Positions 7,714 through 17,482 of a stretch of 64,000 nt of DNA are shown one piece after another (the first letter of the stretch is position 1; each line of letters starts with the position of its first letter). A program made the position numbers and the translations under genes. The notes below the pieces were generated by a model. It was given only the letters and a program-made list of their open reading frames with translations. It did no database searches and was not told the DNA's origin. Source of the stretch: Streptomyces resistomycificus (GTDB lineage: Bacteria > Actinomycetota > Actinomycetes > Streptomycetales > Streptomycetaceae); contig NZ_KQ949005.1 in assembly GCF_001514265.1 (NCBI RefSeq), positions 115,054 to 179,053 of the forward strand. Reading direction: 5' to 3'.

Positions 7714-8073
7714 GTGAACGCGTATGCGCCCATCCTCGTACTGGGAGCCCTCGGGGCAGGCTTTGCGATCTTCTCCGTGGTCATGGCCACGCTGATCGGT
7801 CCGAAGCGGTACAACCGGGCCAAGCTCGAGGCCTACGAGTGCGGAATCGAGCCGACCCCCACGCCGGCCGGCGGCGGGCGCTTCCCCATCAAGTACTACC
7901 TGACGGCGATGCTCTTCATCGTCTTCGACATCGAGATCGTCTTCCTCTACCCCTGGGCCGTCACCTTCGACGCCCTGGGGATCTTCGGGCTCGTGGAGAT
8001 GCTGCTCTTCGTGCTCACCGTCTTCGTCGCGTACGCGTACGTATGGCGGCGCGGCGGCCTGGAATGGGACTGA
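7714..8073 (+). CDS. nuoA: NADH-quinone oxidoreductase subunit A
   Basis: A 119-aa membrane subunit of complex I, part of the junction between the peripheral arm and the membrane arm. Three hydrophobic segments are visible; the conserved loop YECGIEPTPTPAGGGRFP and the following FIVFDIEIVFLYPW are family signatures, with the Cys of ECG in the quinone-site loop. GTG 7714 follows GAGGAGCG at close spacing. First gene of the 14-gene operon, 13 bp before nuoB. Confidence 0.97.
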   Translation: MNAYAPILVLGALGAGFAIFSVVMATLIGPKRYNRAKLEAYECGIEPTPTPAGGGRFPIKYYLTAMLFIVFDIEIVFLYPWAVTFDALGIFGLVEMLLFVLTVFVAYAYVWRRGGLEWD

Positions 8074-8086
8074 GGGGCCTTTAGAC

Positions 8087-8637
<551 letters not shown>

Positions 8638-8641
<4 letters not shown>

Positions 8642-9393
8642 GCGACGCGAACGGCACCAACGGCGCGCCGAACGGGGTGAACCCCGAAAAGGCCCTCGGC
8701 GCCGACAACCTCCCCGGCCAGCGCGGCGACGGCGGCGAGGAGATCCGCGTCCAGCGCGGCATGTTCGGCGCCAACAACGGCGGCGACACCTCCGGCTACG
8801 GCGGCCTGGTCCGCTCGGTCCGGCTCCCCGGACCGGCGAGCCGGCCCTACGGCGGCTGGTTCGACGAGGTCGCCGACGAGCTGGAGGGAGCGCTGGAGGA
8901 GCAGGGACTCCTGCCCGACAACGCCATCGAGAAGACGGTCGTGGACCGGGACGAGCTCACCTTCCACATCGAGCGCGAGCACCTGCTGCGCGTCGCCCGC
9001 ACCCTGCGCGACGACCCGGCCCTGCGCTTCGAGCTCTGCACCGGCGTGAGCGGGGTCCACTACCCGCACGACAAGGGCCGCGAGCTGCACGCCGTCTACC
9101 ACCTGCGCTCGATCACCCACAACCGGCTGATCCGCCTGGAGGTCAGCGCTCCGGACACCGACCGGCACATCCCGTCGCTGGTCGCCGTGTATCCGACCAA
9201 CGACTGGCACGAGCGCGAGACCTACGACTTCTTCGGCATCGTCTTCGACGGTCACCCGGCCCTGACGCGGATCATGATGCCGGACGACTGGCAGGGACAT
9301 CCGCAGCGCAAGGACTACCCCCTCGGCGGCATCCCCGTCGAGTACAAGGGCGCCCAGATCCCGGCTCCGGACCAGCGGAGGTCGTACTCGTGA
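8638..9393 (+). CDS. nuoC: NADH-quinone oxidoreductase subunit C
   Basis: A 251-aa 30-kDa-type subunit. The conserved C-terminal block WHERETYDFFGIVFDGHP, then LTRIMMPDDWQGHPQRKDYP, identifies it. The first ~75 residues are an Asn/Gly-rich extension (DANGTNGAPNGVNPEK) absent from short bacterial NuoC. GTG 8638 overlaps the nuoB stop, which fixes the start. C and D are separate genes here, unlike the fused E. coli form. A 55-bp gap to nuoD is the widest in the operon. Confidence 0.96.
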
Positions 9394-9448
9394 GCGCCCA
9401 CCCGTCGCCCGGCCACCACCCCTCAACGACTCCCTTCGGGAGGCTGTG

Positions 9449-10771
9449 ATGACTGCATCCGCCGCTTCGGCGCGCGAGACCACCGAGGGCACCGTCTACA
9501 CGGTCACCGGCGGCGACTGGGACGAGGTCGTCCAGTCCGCTGCCCGCGCCGACGACGAGCGCATCGTCGTCAACATGGGCCCCCAGCACCCCTCCACCCA
9601 CGGAGTGCTCCGCCTCATCCTGGAGATCGACGGCGAGACGGTCACCGAGGCCCGCTGCGGCATCGGCTACCTCCACACCGGCATCGAGAAGAACACCGAG
9701 TTCCGCACGTGGACGCAGGGCACCACGTTCGTGACGCGCATGGACTACCTGACGTCCTTCTTCAACGAGACCGCCTACTGTCTCGCCGTCGAGAAGCTCC
9801 TCGGCATCGAGGACCAGATCCCCGACCGCGCCACCCTCATCCGGGTGCTCCTGATGGAGCTGAACCGGCTGTCCTCGCACCTGGTGTGCATCGCCACCGG
9901 CGGCATGGAACTCGGCGCCACCACGATCATGATCTACGGATTCCGTGATCGTGAAATGATTCTCGACATCTACGAGCTCATCACGGGCCTCAGGATGAAC
10001 CACGCGTACATCCGCCCCGGCGGCCTCGCGCAGGACCTGCCGCCCGGCGCGGTGGACCACATCCGCGAGTTCGTGAAGAAGATGAAGAAGAACCTCCCGG
10101 AGTACGACAAGCTCGCCACCGGGAACCCCATCTTCAAGGCCCGCATGCAGGACGTCGGCTATCTCGACCTGGCCGGCTGCATGGCCCTCGGCGCCACCGG
10201 CCCGATCCTGCGCTCCACCGGCCTGCCGCACGACCTGCGCAAGTCGCAGCCGTACTGCGGCTACGAGACGTTCGACTTCGACGTCCCCACCGCCGACACC
10301 TGCGACTCCTACGGCCGCTTCCTGATCCGGCTGGAGGAGATGCGCCAGTCCCTCAGGATCGTCGAGCAGTGCCTGGACCGGCTGCAGCCCGGCCCGGTCA
10401 TGGTCGCCGACAAGAAGATCGCCTGGCCCGCCCAGCTCGCCCTGGGCCCCGACGGCCTGGGCAACTCCCTCGACCACATCAAGAAGATCATGGGCACCTC
10501 CATGGAGGCCCTGATCCACCACTTCAAGCTGGTCACCGAGGGCTTCCGCGTGCCGCCGGGACAGGTGTACGCGGCCGTCGAGTCGCCCAAGGGCGAGCTC
10601 GGGGTGCACGCCGTCTCCGACGGAGGCACCCGCCCCTACCGGGTCCACTTCCGGGACCCGTCCTTCACCAACCTGCAGGCCATGGCGGCGATGTGCGAGG
10701 GCGGCCAGGTCGCCGACGTCATCGTCGCCGTCGCGTCCATCGACCCCGTGATGGGAGGCGTCGACCGGTGA
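9449..10771 (+). CDS. nuoD: NADH-quinone oxidoreductase subunit D
   Basis: A 440-aa 49-kDa-type subunit forming the quinone pocket with NuoB. NMGPQHPSTHGVLRL (about residue 45) carries the quinone-binding His, GYLHTGIEK follows, and the end YRVHFRDPSFTNLQ and DPVMGGVDR are family marks. GGGAGG ends 5 nt before ATG 9449; a GTG one codon earlier is equally possible. The stop overlaps nuoE (GTGA). Confidence 0.97.
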   Translation: MTASAASARETTEGTVYTVTGGDWDEVVQSAARADDERIVVNMGPQHPSTHGVLRLILEIDGETVTEARCGIGYLHTGIEKNTEFRTWTQGTTFVTRMDYLTSFFNETAYCLAVEKLLGIEDQIPDRATLIRVLLMELNRLSSHLVCIATGGMELGATTIMIYGFRDREMILDIYELITGLRMNHAYIRPGGLAQDLPPGAVDHIREFVKKMKKNLPEYDKLATGNPIFKARMQDVGYLDLAGCMALGATGPILRSTGLPHDLRKSQPYCGYETFDFDVPTADTCDSYGRFLIRLEEMRQSLRIVEQCLDRLQPGPVMVADKKIAWPAQLALGPDGLGNSLDHIKKIMGTSMEALIHHFKLVTEGFRVPPGQVYAAVESPKGELGVHAVSDGGTRPYRVHFRDPSFTNLQAMAAMCEGGQVADVIVAVASIDPVMGGVDR

Positions 10772-11640
10772 CCACCTCATCTTCCGAGCGGGGCGTCAGC
10801 CTGGGCATGCCCCAGCTGCCCGCGCCCGCCTACCCGGACGACGTCCGAGCCCGGCTGGAGACGGACGCGCGCGAGATCATCGCCCGCTACCCCGACTCCC
10901 GCTCGGCCCTGCTGCCGTTGCTGCACCTCGTGCAGTCGCAGGAGGGCCATGTCACGCGCACCGGGATGCAGTTCTGCGCGGACGTACTCGGCCTGACCAC
11001 GGCCGAGGTCACCGCGGTGGCCACCTTCTACACCATGTACCGGCGCCGGCCGAGCGGCGACTACCAGGTCGGCGTCTGCACCAACACCCTGTGCGCGGTG
11101 ATGGGCGGCGACGCGATCTTCGAGTCCCTCCAGGAGCACCTGGGTGTCGGCAACGGCGGGACCACCGAGGACGGCAAGGTCACCCTGGAGCACATCGAGT
11201 GCAACGCGGCCTGCGACTTCGCGCCGGTGGTGATGGTCAACTGGGAGTTCTTCGACAACCAGACCCCCCAGAGCGCCAAGGACCTCGTCGACGACCTGCG
11301 CGCGGGACGGCCGGTCGAGCCCACGCGCGGGGCACCGCTGTGCACCTTCAAGGAGACCGCCCGGATCCTGGCCGGGTTCCCCGACGAGCGGCCCGGGGCC
11401 GTCGAGGCGAGCGGCGGAGCGGGACCCGCTTCGCTGGTGGGCCTTCGCCTGGCAAGGGGAGAGGCCGCACCCGCGCGCGTGGTCCATCCGCGCGACGGCG
11501 GTCCGCACGACGAGCCGCAGGACAAGGCGGCGCACCACCCGTCACCGAAGGAACACCTGAGCTCGCACGACGCGCCGCAGGACACGTCGGCCTCCGACCC
11601 GGCCCACCCGGCAGGGCCTACCGCCGAGGAGGGGGAGTGA
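10768..11640 (+). CDS. nuoE: NADH-quinone oxidoreductase subunit E with a long C-terminal extension
   Basis: A 290-aa thioredoxin-fold subunit holding [2Fe-2S] cluster N1a. Ligands are in VGVCTNTLCAVMGG and IECNAACDFAPVVMVN, in the usual spacing. The typical family length of 160-220 aa ends around residue 215; the remaining ~75 residues are low-complexity and His/Asp/Pro-rich (HPRDGGPHDEPQDKAAHH). GTG 10768 overlaps the nuoD stop; the nuoE stop overlaps the nuoF ATG. Confidence 0.96.
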   Translation: MTTSSSERGVSLGMPQLPAPAYPDDVRARLETDAREIIARYPDSRSALLPLLHLVQSQEGHVTRTGMQFCADVLGLTTAEVTAVATFYTMYRRRPSGDYQVGVCTNTLCAVMGGDAIFESLQEHLGVGNGGTTEDGKVTLEHIECNAACDFAPVVMVNWEFFDNQTPQSAKDLVDDLRAGRPVEPTRGAPLCTFKETARILAGFPDERPGAVEASGGAGPASLVGLRLARGEAAPARVVHPRDGGPHDEPQDKAAHHPSPKEHLSSHDAPQDTSASDPAHPAGPTAEEGE

Positions 11641-12986
11641 TGACCTTGGCACCCGAGATCAAAGACACCAGCCCCGAGAAGCTGCTCGCACCCGTGCTGT
11701 CGTCCTTCTGGGACGAGGACAGGTCCTGGACGCTGGACGTCTACCGAAGGCACGAAGGGTACGAGGGGCTCCGCAAGGCGCTCGCCATGTCTCCGGACGA
11801 CCTGATCGCCTACGTCAAGGACTCCGGACTGCGCGGCCGCGGTGGTGCGGGATTCCCCACCGGGATGAAGTGGCAGTTCATTCCGCAGGGGGATGGAAAG
11901 CCGCACTATCTAGTTGTCAACGCCGACGAGTCGGAGCCCGGAACGTGCAAGGACATTCCGCTCCTCTTCGCGAACCCGCACAGCCTCATCGAGGGCATTG
12001 TCATCGCGTGTTATGCCATCAGGTCTTCGCATGCCTTCATCTATCTGCGTGGTGAGGTCGTCCCGGTGCTGCGGCGGTTGCACGAGGCCGTGCGTGAGGC
12101 CTACGCGGCGGGCTACCTCGGCGAGAACGTCCTGGGCAGCGGGCTCGACCTCCAGCTCACCGTGCACGCGGGCGCGGGCGCGTACATCTGTGGTGAGGAG
12201 ACCGCACTGCTCGACTCGCTCGAAGGCCGCCGGGGTCAACCGCGGCTCCGCCCCCCTTTCCCTGCGGTCGCGGGCCTCTACGCGTGCCCGACTGTTGTGA
12301 ACAACGTCGAGTCGATCGCGTCGGTTCCCGCGATTCTCCACAAGGGAAAAGACTGGTTCAGGTCGATGGGCAGCGAGAAGTCCCCGGGCTTCACGCTCTA
12401 CTCCCTCAGCGGACATGTCGCCAGCCCCGGCCAGTACGAGGCCCCGCTCGGCATCACCCTGCGCCAACTCCTCGAGATGAGCGGCGGGATGCGGCCGGGC
12501 CACCGGCTCAAGTTCTGGACACCGGGCGGTTCCTCGACGCCGATGTTCACCGAGGAGCACCTCGACGTCCCTCTCGACTACGAAGGAGTGGGCGCCGCGG
12601 GTTCCATGCTCGGCACGAAGGCTCTGCAGTGCTTCGACGAGACGACCTGCGTCGTGCGTGCCGTGACCCGCTGGACCGAGTTCTACGCCCACGAGTCCTG
12701 CGGCAAGTGCACGCCGTGCCGCGAGGGCACGTACTGGCTCGTGCAGCTGCTGCGTGACATCGAGGCCGGCAAGGGCGTCATGTCCGACCTCGACAAGCTG
12801 AACGACATCGCCGACAACATCAACGGCAAGTCCTTCTGCGCCCTCGGCGACGGCGCCGCCTCGCCGATCTTCTCCTCGCTCAAGTACTTCCGCGAGGAGT
12901 ACGAGCAGCACATCACGGGCCGCGGCTGCCCCTTCGACCCGGCCAAGTCGACGGCCTGGGCAGACCGCACGGAGGTGAACGCATGA
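11640..12986 (+). CDS. nuoF: NADH-quinone oxidoreductase subunit F
   Basis: A 448-aa NADH-oxidising subunit with FMN and [4Fe-4S] cluster N3. RGRGGAGFPTGMKW near residue 63 binds NADH/FMN, GAGAYICGEETALL near 180 is the FMN region, and ESCGKCTPCREGT near 350 gives three cluster Cys, with the fourth in FCALGDGAASPI. ATG 11640 overlaps the nuoE stop. Codons between about 11870 and 12060 use more A/T third bases than the flanks, including a rare CTA Leu codon. Confidence 0.97.
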   Translation: MTLAPEIKDTSPEKLLAPVLSSFWDEDRSWTLDVYRRHEGYEGLRKALAMSPDDLIAYVKDSGLRGRGGAGFPTGMKWQFIPQGDGKPHYLVVNADESEPGTCKDIPLLFANPHSLIEGIVIACYAIRSSHAFIYLRGEVVPVLRRLHEAVREAYAAGYLGENVLGSGLDLQLTVHAGAGAYICGEETALLDSLEGRRGQPRLRPPFPAVAGLYACPTVVNNVESIASVPAILHKGKDWFRSMGSEKSPGFTLYSLSGHVASPGQYEAPLGITLRQLLEMSGGMRPGHRLKFWTPGGSSTPMFTEEHLDVPLDYEGVGAAGSMLGTKALQCFDETTCVVRAVTRWTEFYAHESCGKCTPCREGTYWLVQLLRDIEAGKGVMSDLDKLNDIADNINGKSFCALGDGAASPIFSSLKYFREEYEQHITGRGCPFDPAKSTAWADRTEVNA

Positions 12987-15487
12987 CTGTGACCACCAGC
13001 GCTCCCTCGGGCGGGGGAGAGGCGGCACTCCCGCCGGAGGACCTCGTCTCGCTGACGATCGACGGCGCCGAGATCAGCGTGCCCAAGGGCACCCTGGTCA
13101 TCCGGGCCGCCGAGCAACTCGGCATCGAGATCCCCCGGTTCTGCGACCACCCCCTCCTCGACCCGGCCGGCGCCTGCCGCCAGTGCATCGTCGAGGTCGA
13201 GGGCCAGCGCAAGCCCATGGCGTCGTGCACCATCACCTGCACCGACGGGATGGTGGTGAAGACCCACCTCACCTCGCCGGTCGCCGAGAAGGCCCAGCAC
13301 GGTGTGATGGAGCTGCTCCTCATCAACCACCCGCTGGACTGCCCGGTCTGCGACAAGGGAGGCGAGTGCCCCCTGCAGAACCAGGCCATGTCGCACGGCC
13401 AGGCCGAGTCCCGCTTCGAGGGAAAGAAGCGGACGTACGAGAAGCCGGTGCCGATCTCCACACAGGTACTGCTCGACCGCGAGCGGTGCGTGCTGTGCGC
13501 CCGGTGCACCCGGTTCTCCAACCAGGTCGCGGGCGACCCGATGATCGAGCTGATCGAGCGGGGCGCGCTCCAGCAGGTCGGAACCGGCGAGGGCGACCCC
13601 TTCGAGTCGTACTTCTCCGGCAACACCATCCAGATCTGCCCGGTGGGCGCGCTGACCTCGGCGGCGTACCGATTCCGCTCCCGTCCCTTCGACCTGGTGT
13701 CCTCGCCCTCCGTGTGCGAGCACTGCTCCGGCGGCTGCGCGACGCGCACCGACCACCGGCGCGGCAAGGTCATGCGGCGGCTCGCGGCGAACGACCCCGA
13801 GGTCAACGAGGAGTGGATCTGCGACAAGGGGCGCTTCGCGTTCCGGTACGCGCAGCAGCGGGACCGGCTGCAGACGCCGCTGGTACGCAACCCCGAGGGC
13901 GAGCTCGTGCCGGCCTCCTGGCCGGAGGCCCTGCAGATCGCCGCGCAGGGGCTGCTCGCCTCGCGGAGCAGGACCGGTGTCCTGACCGGCGGCCGGCTGA
14001 CCGTCGAGGACGCCTACGCGTACAGCAAGTTCGCGCGGGTGGCGCTCGACACCAACGACATCGACTTCCGGGCGCGCGTGCACAGCGGTGAGGAGGCCGA
14101 CTTCCTGGCCGCCCAGGTCGCCGGACGCGGACGGGACCTCGACGGTACGGGCGTCACCTACAGCGCTCTGGAGAAGGCACCCGCCGTTCTCCTGGTCGGG
14201 TTCGAGGCCGAGGAGGAGGCGCCCGGCGTCTTCCTGCGGCTGCGCAAGGCCTGGCGCAAGCACGGCCAGAGGGTGTTCTCCCTGGCCACGCACGCCACGC
14301 GTGGCCTGGAGAAGGCGGGCGGCACACTGCTGCCGGCCGCTCCCGGCACCGAGACCGAGTGGCTGGACGCGCTCGCGGCCGGGGTCGGCCTGGAGGAGGA
14401 CGGCGCGAAGGCCTCGGAGGCGCTGCGCGCCGAGGGCGCGGTGATCGTCGTCGGCGAACGGCTGGCCGCCGTGGCCGGCGGGCTCACCGCCGCCGTACGG
14501 GCCGCGTCCGCGACCGGCGCGCGGCTGGTGTGGATCCCGCGCCGGTCCGGGGAGCGCGGCGCCGTCGAGGCGGGTGCGCTGCCCTCGCTGCTGCCGGGCG
14601 GGCGCCCGGCCACCGACCCGCGCGCGCGGGACGAGGTCGCCGCCGCCTGGGGCCTGGCCGAACTCCCGCACCGCTACGGCCGCGACACCGGCCAGATCGT
14701 CGAGGCCGCCGCGGGCGGCGAACTCCAGGCGCTGCTGGTCGCGGGCGTCGAGGTCGCCGACCTGCCGGATCCGGCACGCACGCGTGAGGCGCTGCGTGAG
14801 GTCGGCTTCCTGGTGTCGCTGGAACTGCGGCCCAGCGAGGTCACCGAACTCGCGGACGTCGTCCTGCCGGTGGCCGCGGTCGCCGAGAAGGCCGGCACCT
14901 TCCTCAACTGGGAGGGCCGGGTGCGCTTCTTCGAGACCGCGCTCAAGCCCGACCAGATGACCCGTCGCCTGGCGCCCACCGACGCGCGCGTGCTGCAGAT
15001 GCTGGCCGACGCCATGGACGTACACCTGGGGCTGCCGGATCTGCGGACCGCGCGCGCGGAGCTGGACCGGCTCGGCGCCTGGGACGGGCCGCGGGCCACC
15101 GAGCCCCTGGAGACCGCCGCCCAACTGCCGCGGCCGGCCGCCGGGGAGGCCGTACTGGCCGGCCACCGGCTGCTGCTCGACCAGGGCCGTCTCCAGGAGG
15201 GCGACGAGGCGCTCGCCGGGACCCGGCACGCCGCCCACGCGCGCGTGTCGCCCGCCACGGCGGCCGAAGCCGGCGTCAAGGACGGCGACCTGCTCGCCGT
15301 GACCGGCACCGCCGGAACGGTCGAACTTCCCCTCCGGATCGCCGAGATGCCCGACCGGGTGGTCTGGCTTCCGCTGAACTCCGTGGGCGGGGGCGTCGCC
15401 TCCGACACCGGGGCACGGCCCGGCTCGCTCGTCCGCATCGGCCCGGCGACGCTCGCCGCCGAAGCCACCGAGGAGGTGGAGGCATGA
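12983..15487 (+). CDS. nuoG: NADH-quinone oxidoreductase subunit G
   Basis: An 834-aa iron-sulfur subunit. The N-terminus binds [2Fe-2S] (CDHPLLDPAGACRQCIVEVE) and two or three [4Fe-4S] clusters (CPVCDKGGECPLQN, RERCVLCARCTRFSN, and the N7-type CEHCSGGCATR near residue 245). The C-terminal ~550 residues are a degenerate molybdopterin-oxidoreductase domain that binds no Mo in complex I. ATG 12983 overlaps the nuoF stop (ATGA). It ends in a Glu/Ala-rich tail overlapping nuoH. Confidence 0.96.
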   Translation: MTVTTSAPSGGGEAALPPEDLVSLTIDGAEISVPKGTLVIRAAEQLGIEIPRFCDHPLLDPAGACRQCIVEVEGQRKPMASCTITCTDGMVVKTHLTSPVAEKAQHGVMELLLINHPLDCPVCDKGGECPLQNQAMSHGQAESRFEGKKRTYEKPVPISTQVLLDRERCVLCARCTRFSNQVAGDPMIELIERGALQQVGTGEGDPFESYFSGNTIQICPVGALTSAAYRFRSRPFDLVSSPSVCEHCSGGCATRTDHRRGKVMRRLAANDPEVNEEWICDKGRFAFRYAQQRDRLQTPLVRNPEGELVPASWPEALQIAAQGLLASRSRTGVLTGGRLTVEDAYAYSKFARVALDTNDIDFRARVHSGEEADFLAAQVAGRGRDLDGTGVTYSALEKAPAVLLVGFEAEEEAPGVFLRLRKAWRKHGQRVFSLATHATRGLEKAGGTLLPAAPGTETEWLDALAAGVGLEEDGAKASEALRAEGAVIVVGERLAAVAGGLTAAVRAASATGARLVWIPRRSGERGAVEAGALPSLLPGGRPATDPRARDEVAAAWGLAELPHRYGRDTGQIVEAAAGGELQALLVAGVEVADLPDPARTREALREVGFLVSLELRPSEVTELADVVLPVAAVAEKAGTFLNWEGRVRFFETALKPDQMTRRLAPTDARVLQMLADAMDVHLGLPDLRTARAELDRLGAWDGPRATEPLETAAQLPRPAAGEAVLAGHRLLLDQGRLQEGDEALAGTRHAAHARVSPATAAEAGVKDGDLLAVTGTAGTVELPLRIAEMPDRVVWLPLNSVGGGVASDTGARPGSLVRIGPATLAAEATEEVEA

Positions 15488-16848
15488 GCCCGTACCTCGC
15501 CGCAGAAGACCTCTCGATGTTCGGCACCGACCCCTGGTGGCTGGTCCTCATCAAGGCGGTGTTCTGCTTCGCCTTCCTGATGCTGACCGTGCTGTTCTCC
15601 ATCGTCTGGGAGCGCAAGGTCGTCGCCTGGATGCAGCTGCGCATCGGCCCCAACCGGCACGGCCCCTGGGGCATGCTCCAGTCGCTCGCCGACGGCATGA
15701 AGCTGATGCTCAAGGAAGACGTCATCGTCAAGCGCGCGGACAAGGTGGTCTACGTCCTCGCGCCGATCATCGCGGCCATCCCGGCCTTCATGGCGATCGC
15801 GGTGATCCCCTTCGGTCCGGCCGGCAACGAGATCTCGATCTTCGGCCACCGCACCGCGATGCAGCTCACCGACCTGCCGATCGCGATGCTCTACATCCTC
15901 GCGGTCGCCTCGGTCGGCATCTACGGCATCGTGCTGGCGGGCTGGAGCTCCGGCTCCACGTACCCGCTCCTCGGCGGCCTGCGCTCCTGCGCGCAGATGA
16001 TCTCGTACGAGATCGCCATGGGCGCCGCGTTCGCCTCGGTGTTCCTCTACTCGGGGTCGATGTCGACCTCGACCATCGTGGAACAGCAGCACGACCGCTG
16101 GTACATCATCCTGCTGCCGGTCTCCTTCGTGATCTACATCGTGACGATGGTGGGCGAGACCAACCGCGCCCCCTTCGACATGCCGGAGTCCGAGGGTGAC
16201 CTGGTCGGCGGCTTCAACACCGAGTACTCGTCGATCAAGTTCGCGATGTTCATGCTCGCCGAGTACGTGAACATGGTGACGGTCTCGGCCGTGTCGGTGA
16301 CGCTCTTCCTGGGCGGCTGGCGGGCCCCGTGGCCGGTCAGCACCTTCTGGGAGGGCGCCAACCACGGCTGGTGGCCGCTGCTCTGGTTCGTGATCAAGGT
16401 GCAGCTGCTGCTGTTCTTCTTCATCTGGCTGCGCGGCACGCTGCCCCGAGTCCGCTACGACCAGCTGATGAAGCTCGGCTGGAAGGTCCTGATCCCGGTC
16501 TCGCTGGTCTGGCTGATGCTCGTCGCCACCGTGCGGACCCTCAGGAACGAGAACTACGACTTCGCCGACATCGCCCTCTACATCGGCGGCGGCGTCCTCG
16601 CCCTGCTGCTGCTCTCCTTCGTCGTCGACATGTTCCGCGAGAAGACGAAGGCGGCCGAGCGGCCGGTCGAGGAACCGGCCGGCTTCGACCCGATGGCGGG
16701 CGGGTTCCCCGTACCGCCGCTGCCGGGACAGGAGCTTGCTCCGGTGCCGCGGCGCCGCTCCCGCCGCGAGCGGGAGTTGATTGTCAGTGGTGGACCGGAT
16801 ACTGCGAGTGACGGATCTTCGGATGGAAAGGAGGCGTCCGATGGCTGA
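15484..16848 (+). CDS. nuoH: NADH-quinone oxidoreductase subunit H
   Basis: A 454-aa ND1-type membrane subunit completing the quinone chamber, with about eight membrane segments. Conserved loops QLRIGPNRHGPWGMLQS, GETNRAPFDMPESEGDLVGG and NTEYSSIKFAMFMLAEY are present, with the acidic residues used in coupling. The last ~90 residues are a soluble Pro/Arg-rich extension (PVPRRRSRRERE) longer than the E. coli protein. ATG 15484 overlaps nuoG; the 3' end overlaps nuoI by 8 bp. Confidence 0.97.
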   Translation: MSPYLAAEDLSMFGTDPWWLVLIKAVFCFAFLMLTVLFSIVWERKVVAWMQLRIGPNRHGPWGMLQSLADGMKLMLKEDVIVKRADKVVYVLAPIIAAIPAFMAIAVIPFGPAGNEISIFGHRTAMQLTDLPIAMLYILAVASVGIYGIVLAGWSSGSTYPLLGGLRSCAQMISYEIAMGAAFASVFLYSGSMSTSTIVEQQHDRWYIILLPVSFVIYIVTMVGETNRAPFDMPESEGDLVGGFNTEYSSIKFAMFMLAEYVNMVTVSAVSVTLFLGGWRAPWPVSTFWEGANHGWWPLLWFVIKVQLLLFFFIWLRGTLPRVRYDQLMKLGWKVLIPVSLVWLMLVATVRTLRNENYDFADIALYIGGGVLALLLLSFVVDMFREKTKAAERPVEEPAGFDPMAGGFPVPPLPGQELAPVPRRRSRRERELIVSGGPDTASDGSSDGKEASDG

Positions 16849-17482
16849 GGAGCCCAAGGAGACCGCACCCGGTTTCCAGAATCCCGTGGCCGGCTTCGGC
16901 GTGACCTTCAAGGCCATGTTCAAGAAGCGGCTGACCGAGCAGTACCCGGAGCAGCAGAAGACCACTGCCCCGCGGTTCCACGGACGGCACCAGCTCAACC
17001 GCCATCCGGACGGCCTGGAGAAGTGCGTCGGCTGCGAGCTGTGCGCCTGGGCCTGCCCCGCCGACGCCATCTACGTGGAGGGCGCCGACAACACGGACGA
17101 GGAGCGCTACTCGCCGGGTGAGCGGTACGGCCGCGTCTACCAGATCAACTACGCCCGCTGCATCCTGTGCGGCCTGTGCATCGAGGCGTGCCCCACGCGG
17201 GCGCTCACGATGACCAACGAGTTCGAGCTGGCGGACAGCAGCCGCGCCAACCTCATCTACACCAAGGAGCAGCTGCTCGCCGGCCTCGACGAGGGCATGG
17301 TCGACAGCCCGCACGCCATCTACCCCGGGACCGACGAGCAGGACTACTACCGGGGCCTGGTGACGGAGGCCGCGCCCGGCACCGAACAGCAGGTGGCTCT
17401 CTCCAAGGGCGAGGTCCCGCAGGAGGCCGCCTCGACCTTCGGCGAGGACGAGCCGACGACCGGGAAGGTGGTGGGCCGATGA
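16841..17482 (+). CDS. nuoI: NADH-quinone oxidoreductase subunit I
   Basis: A 213-aa 8Fe ferredoxin-like subunit carrying clusters N6a and N6b. The two motifs are CVGCELCAWACP and CILCGLCIEACP, 30-40 residues apart. An acidic tail of about 60 residues follows the fold. ATG 16841 has AAGGAGG 7 nt upstream, inside the nuoH end; the in-frame extension upstream lies within nuoH and is not needed. Confidence 0.97.
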   Translation: MAEEPKETAPGFQNPVAGFGVTFKAMFKKRLTEQYPEQQKTTAPRFHGRHQLNRHPDGLEKCVGCELCAWACPADAIYVEGADNTDEERYSPGERYGRVYQINYARCILCGLCIEACPTRALTMTNEFELADSSRANLIYTKEQLLAGLDEGMVDSPHAIYPGTDEQDYYRGLVTEAAPGTEQQVALSKGEVPQEAASTFGEDEPTTGKVVGR

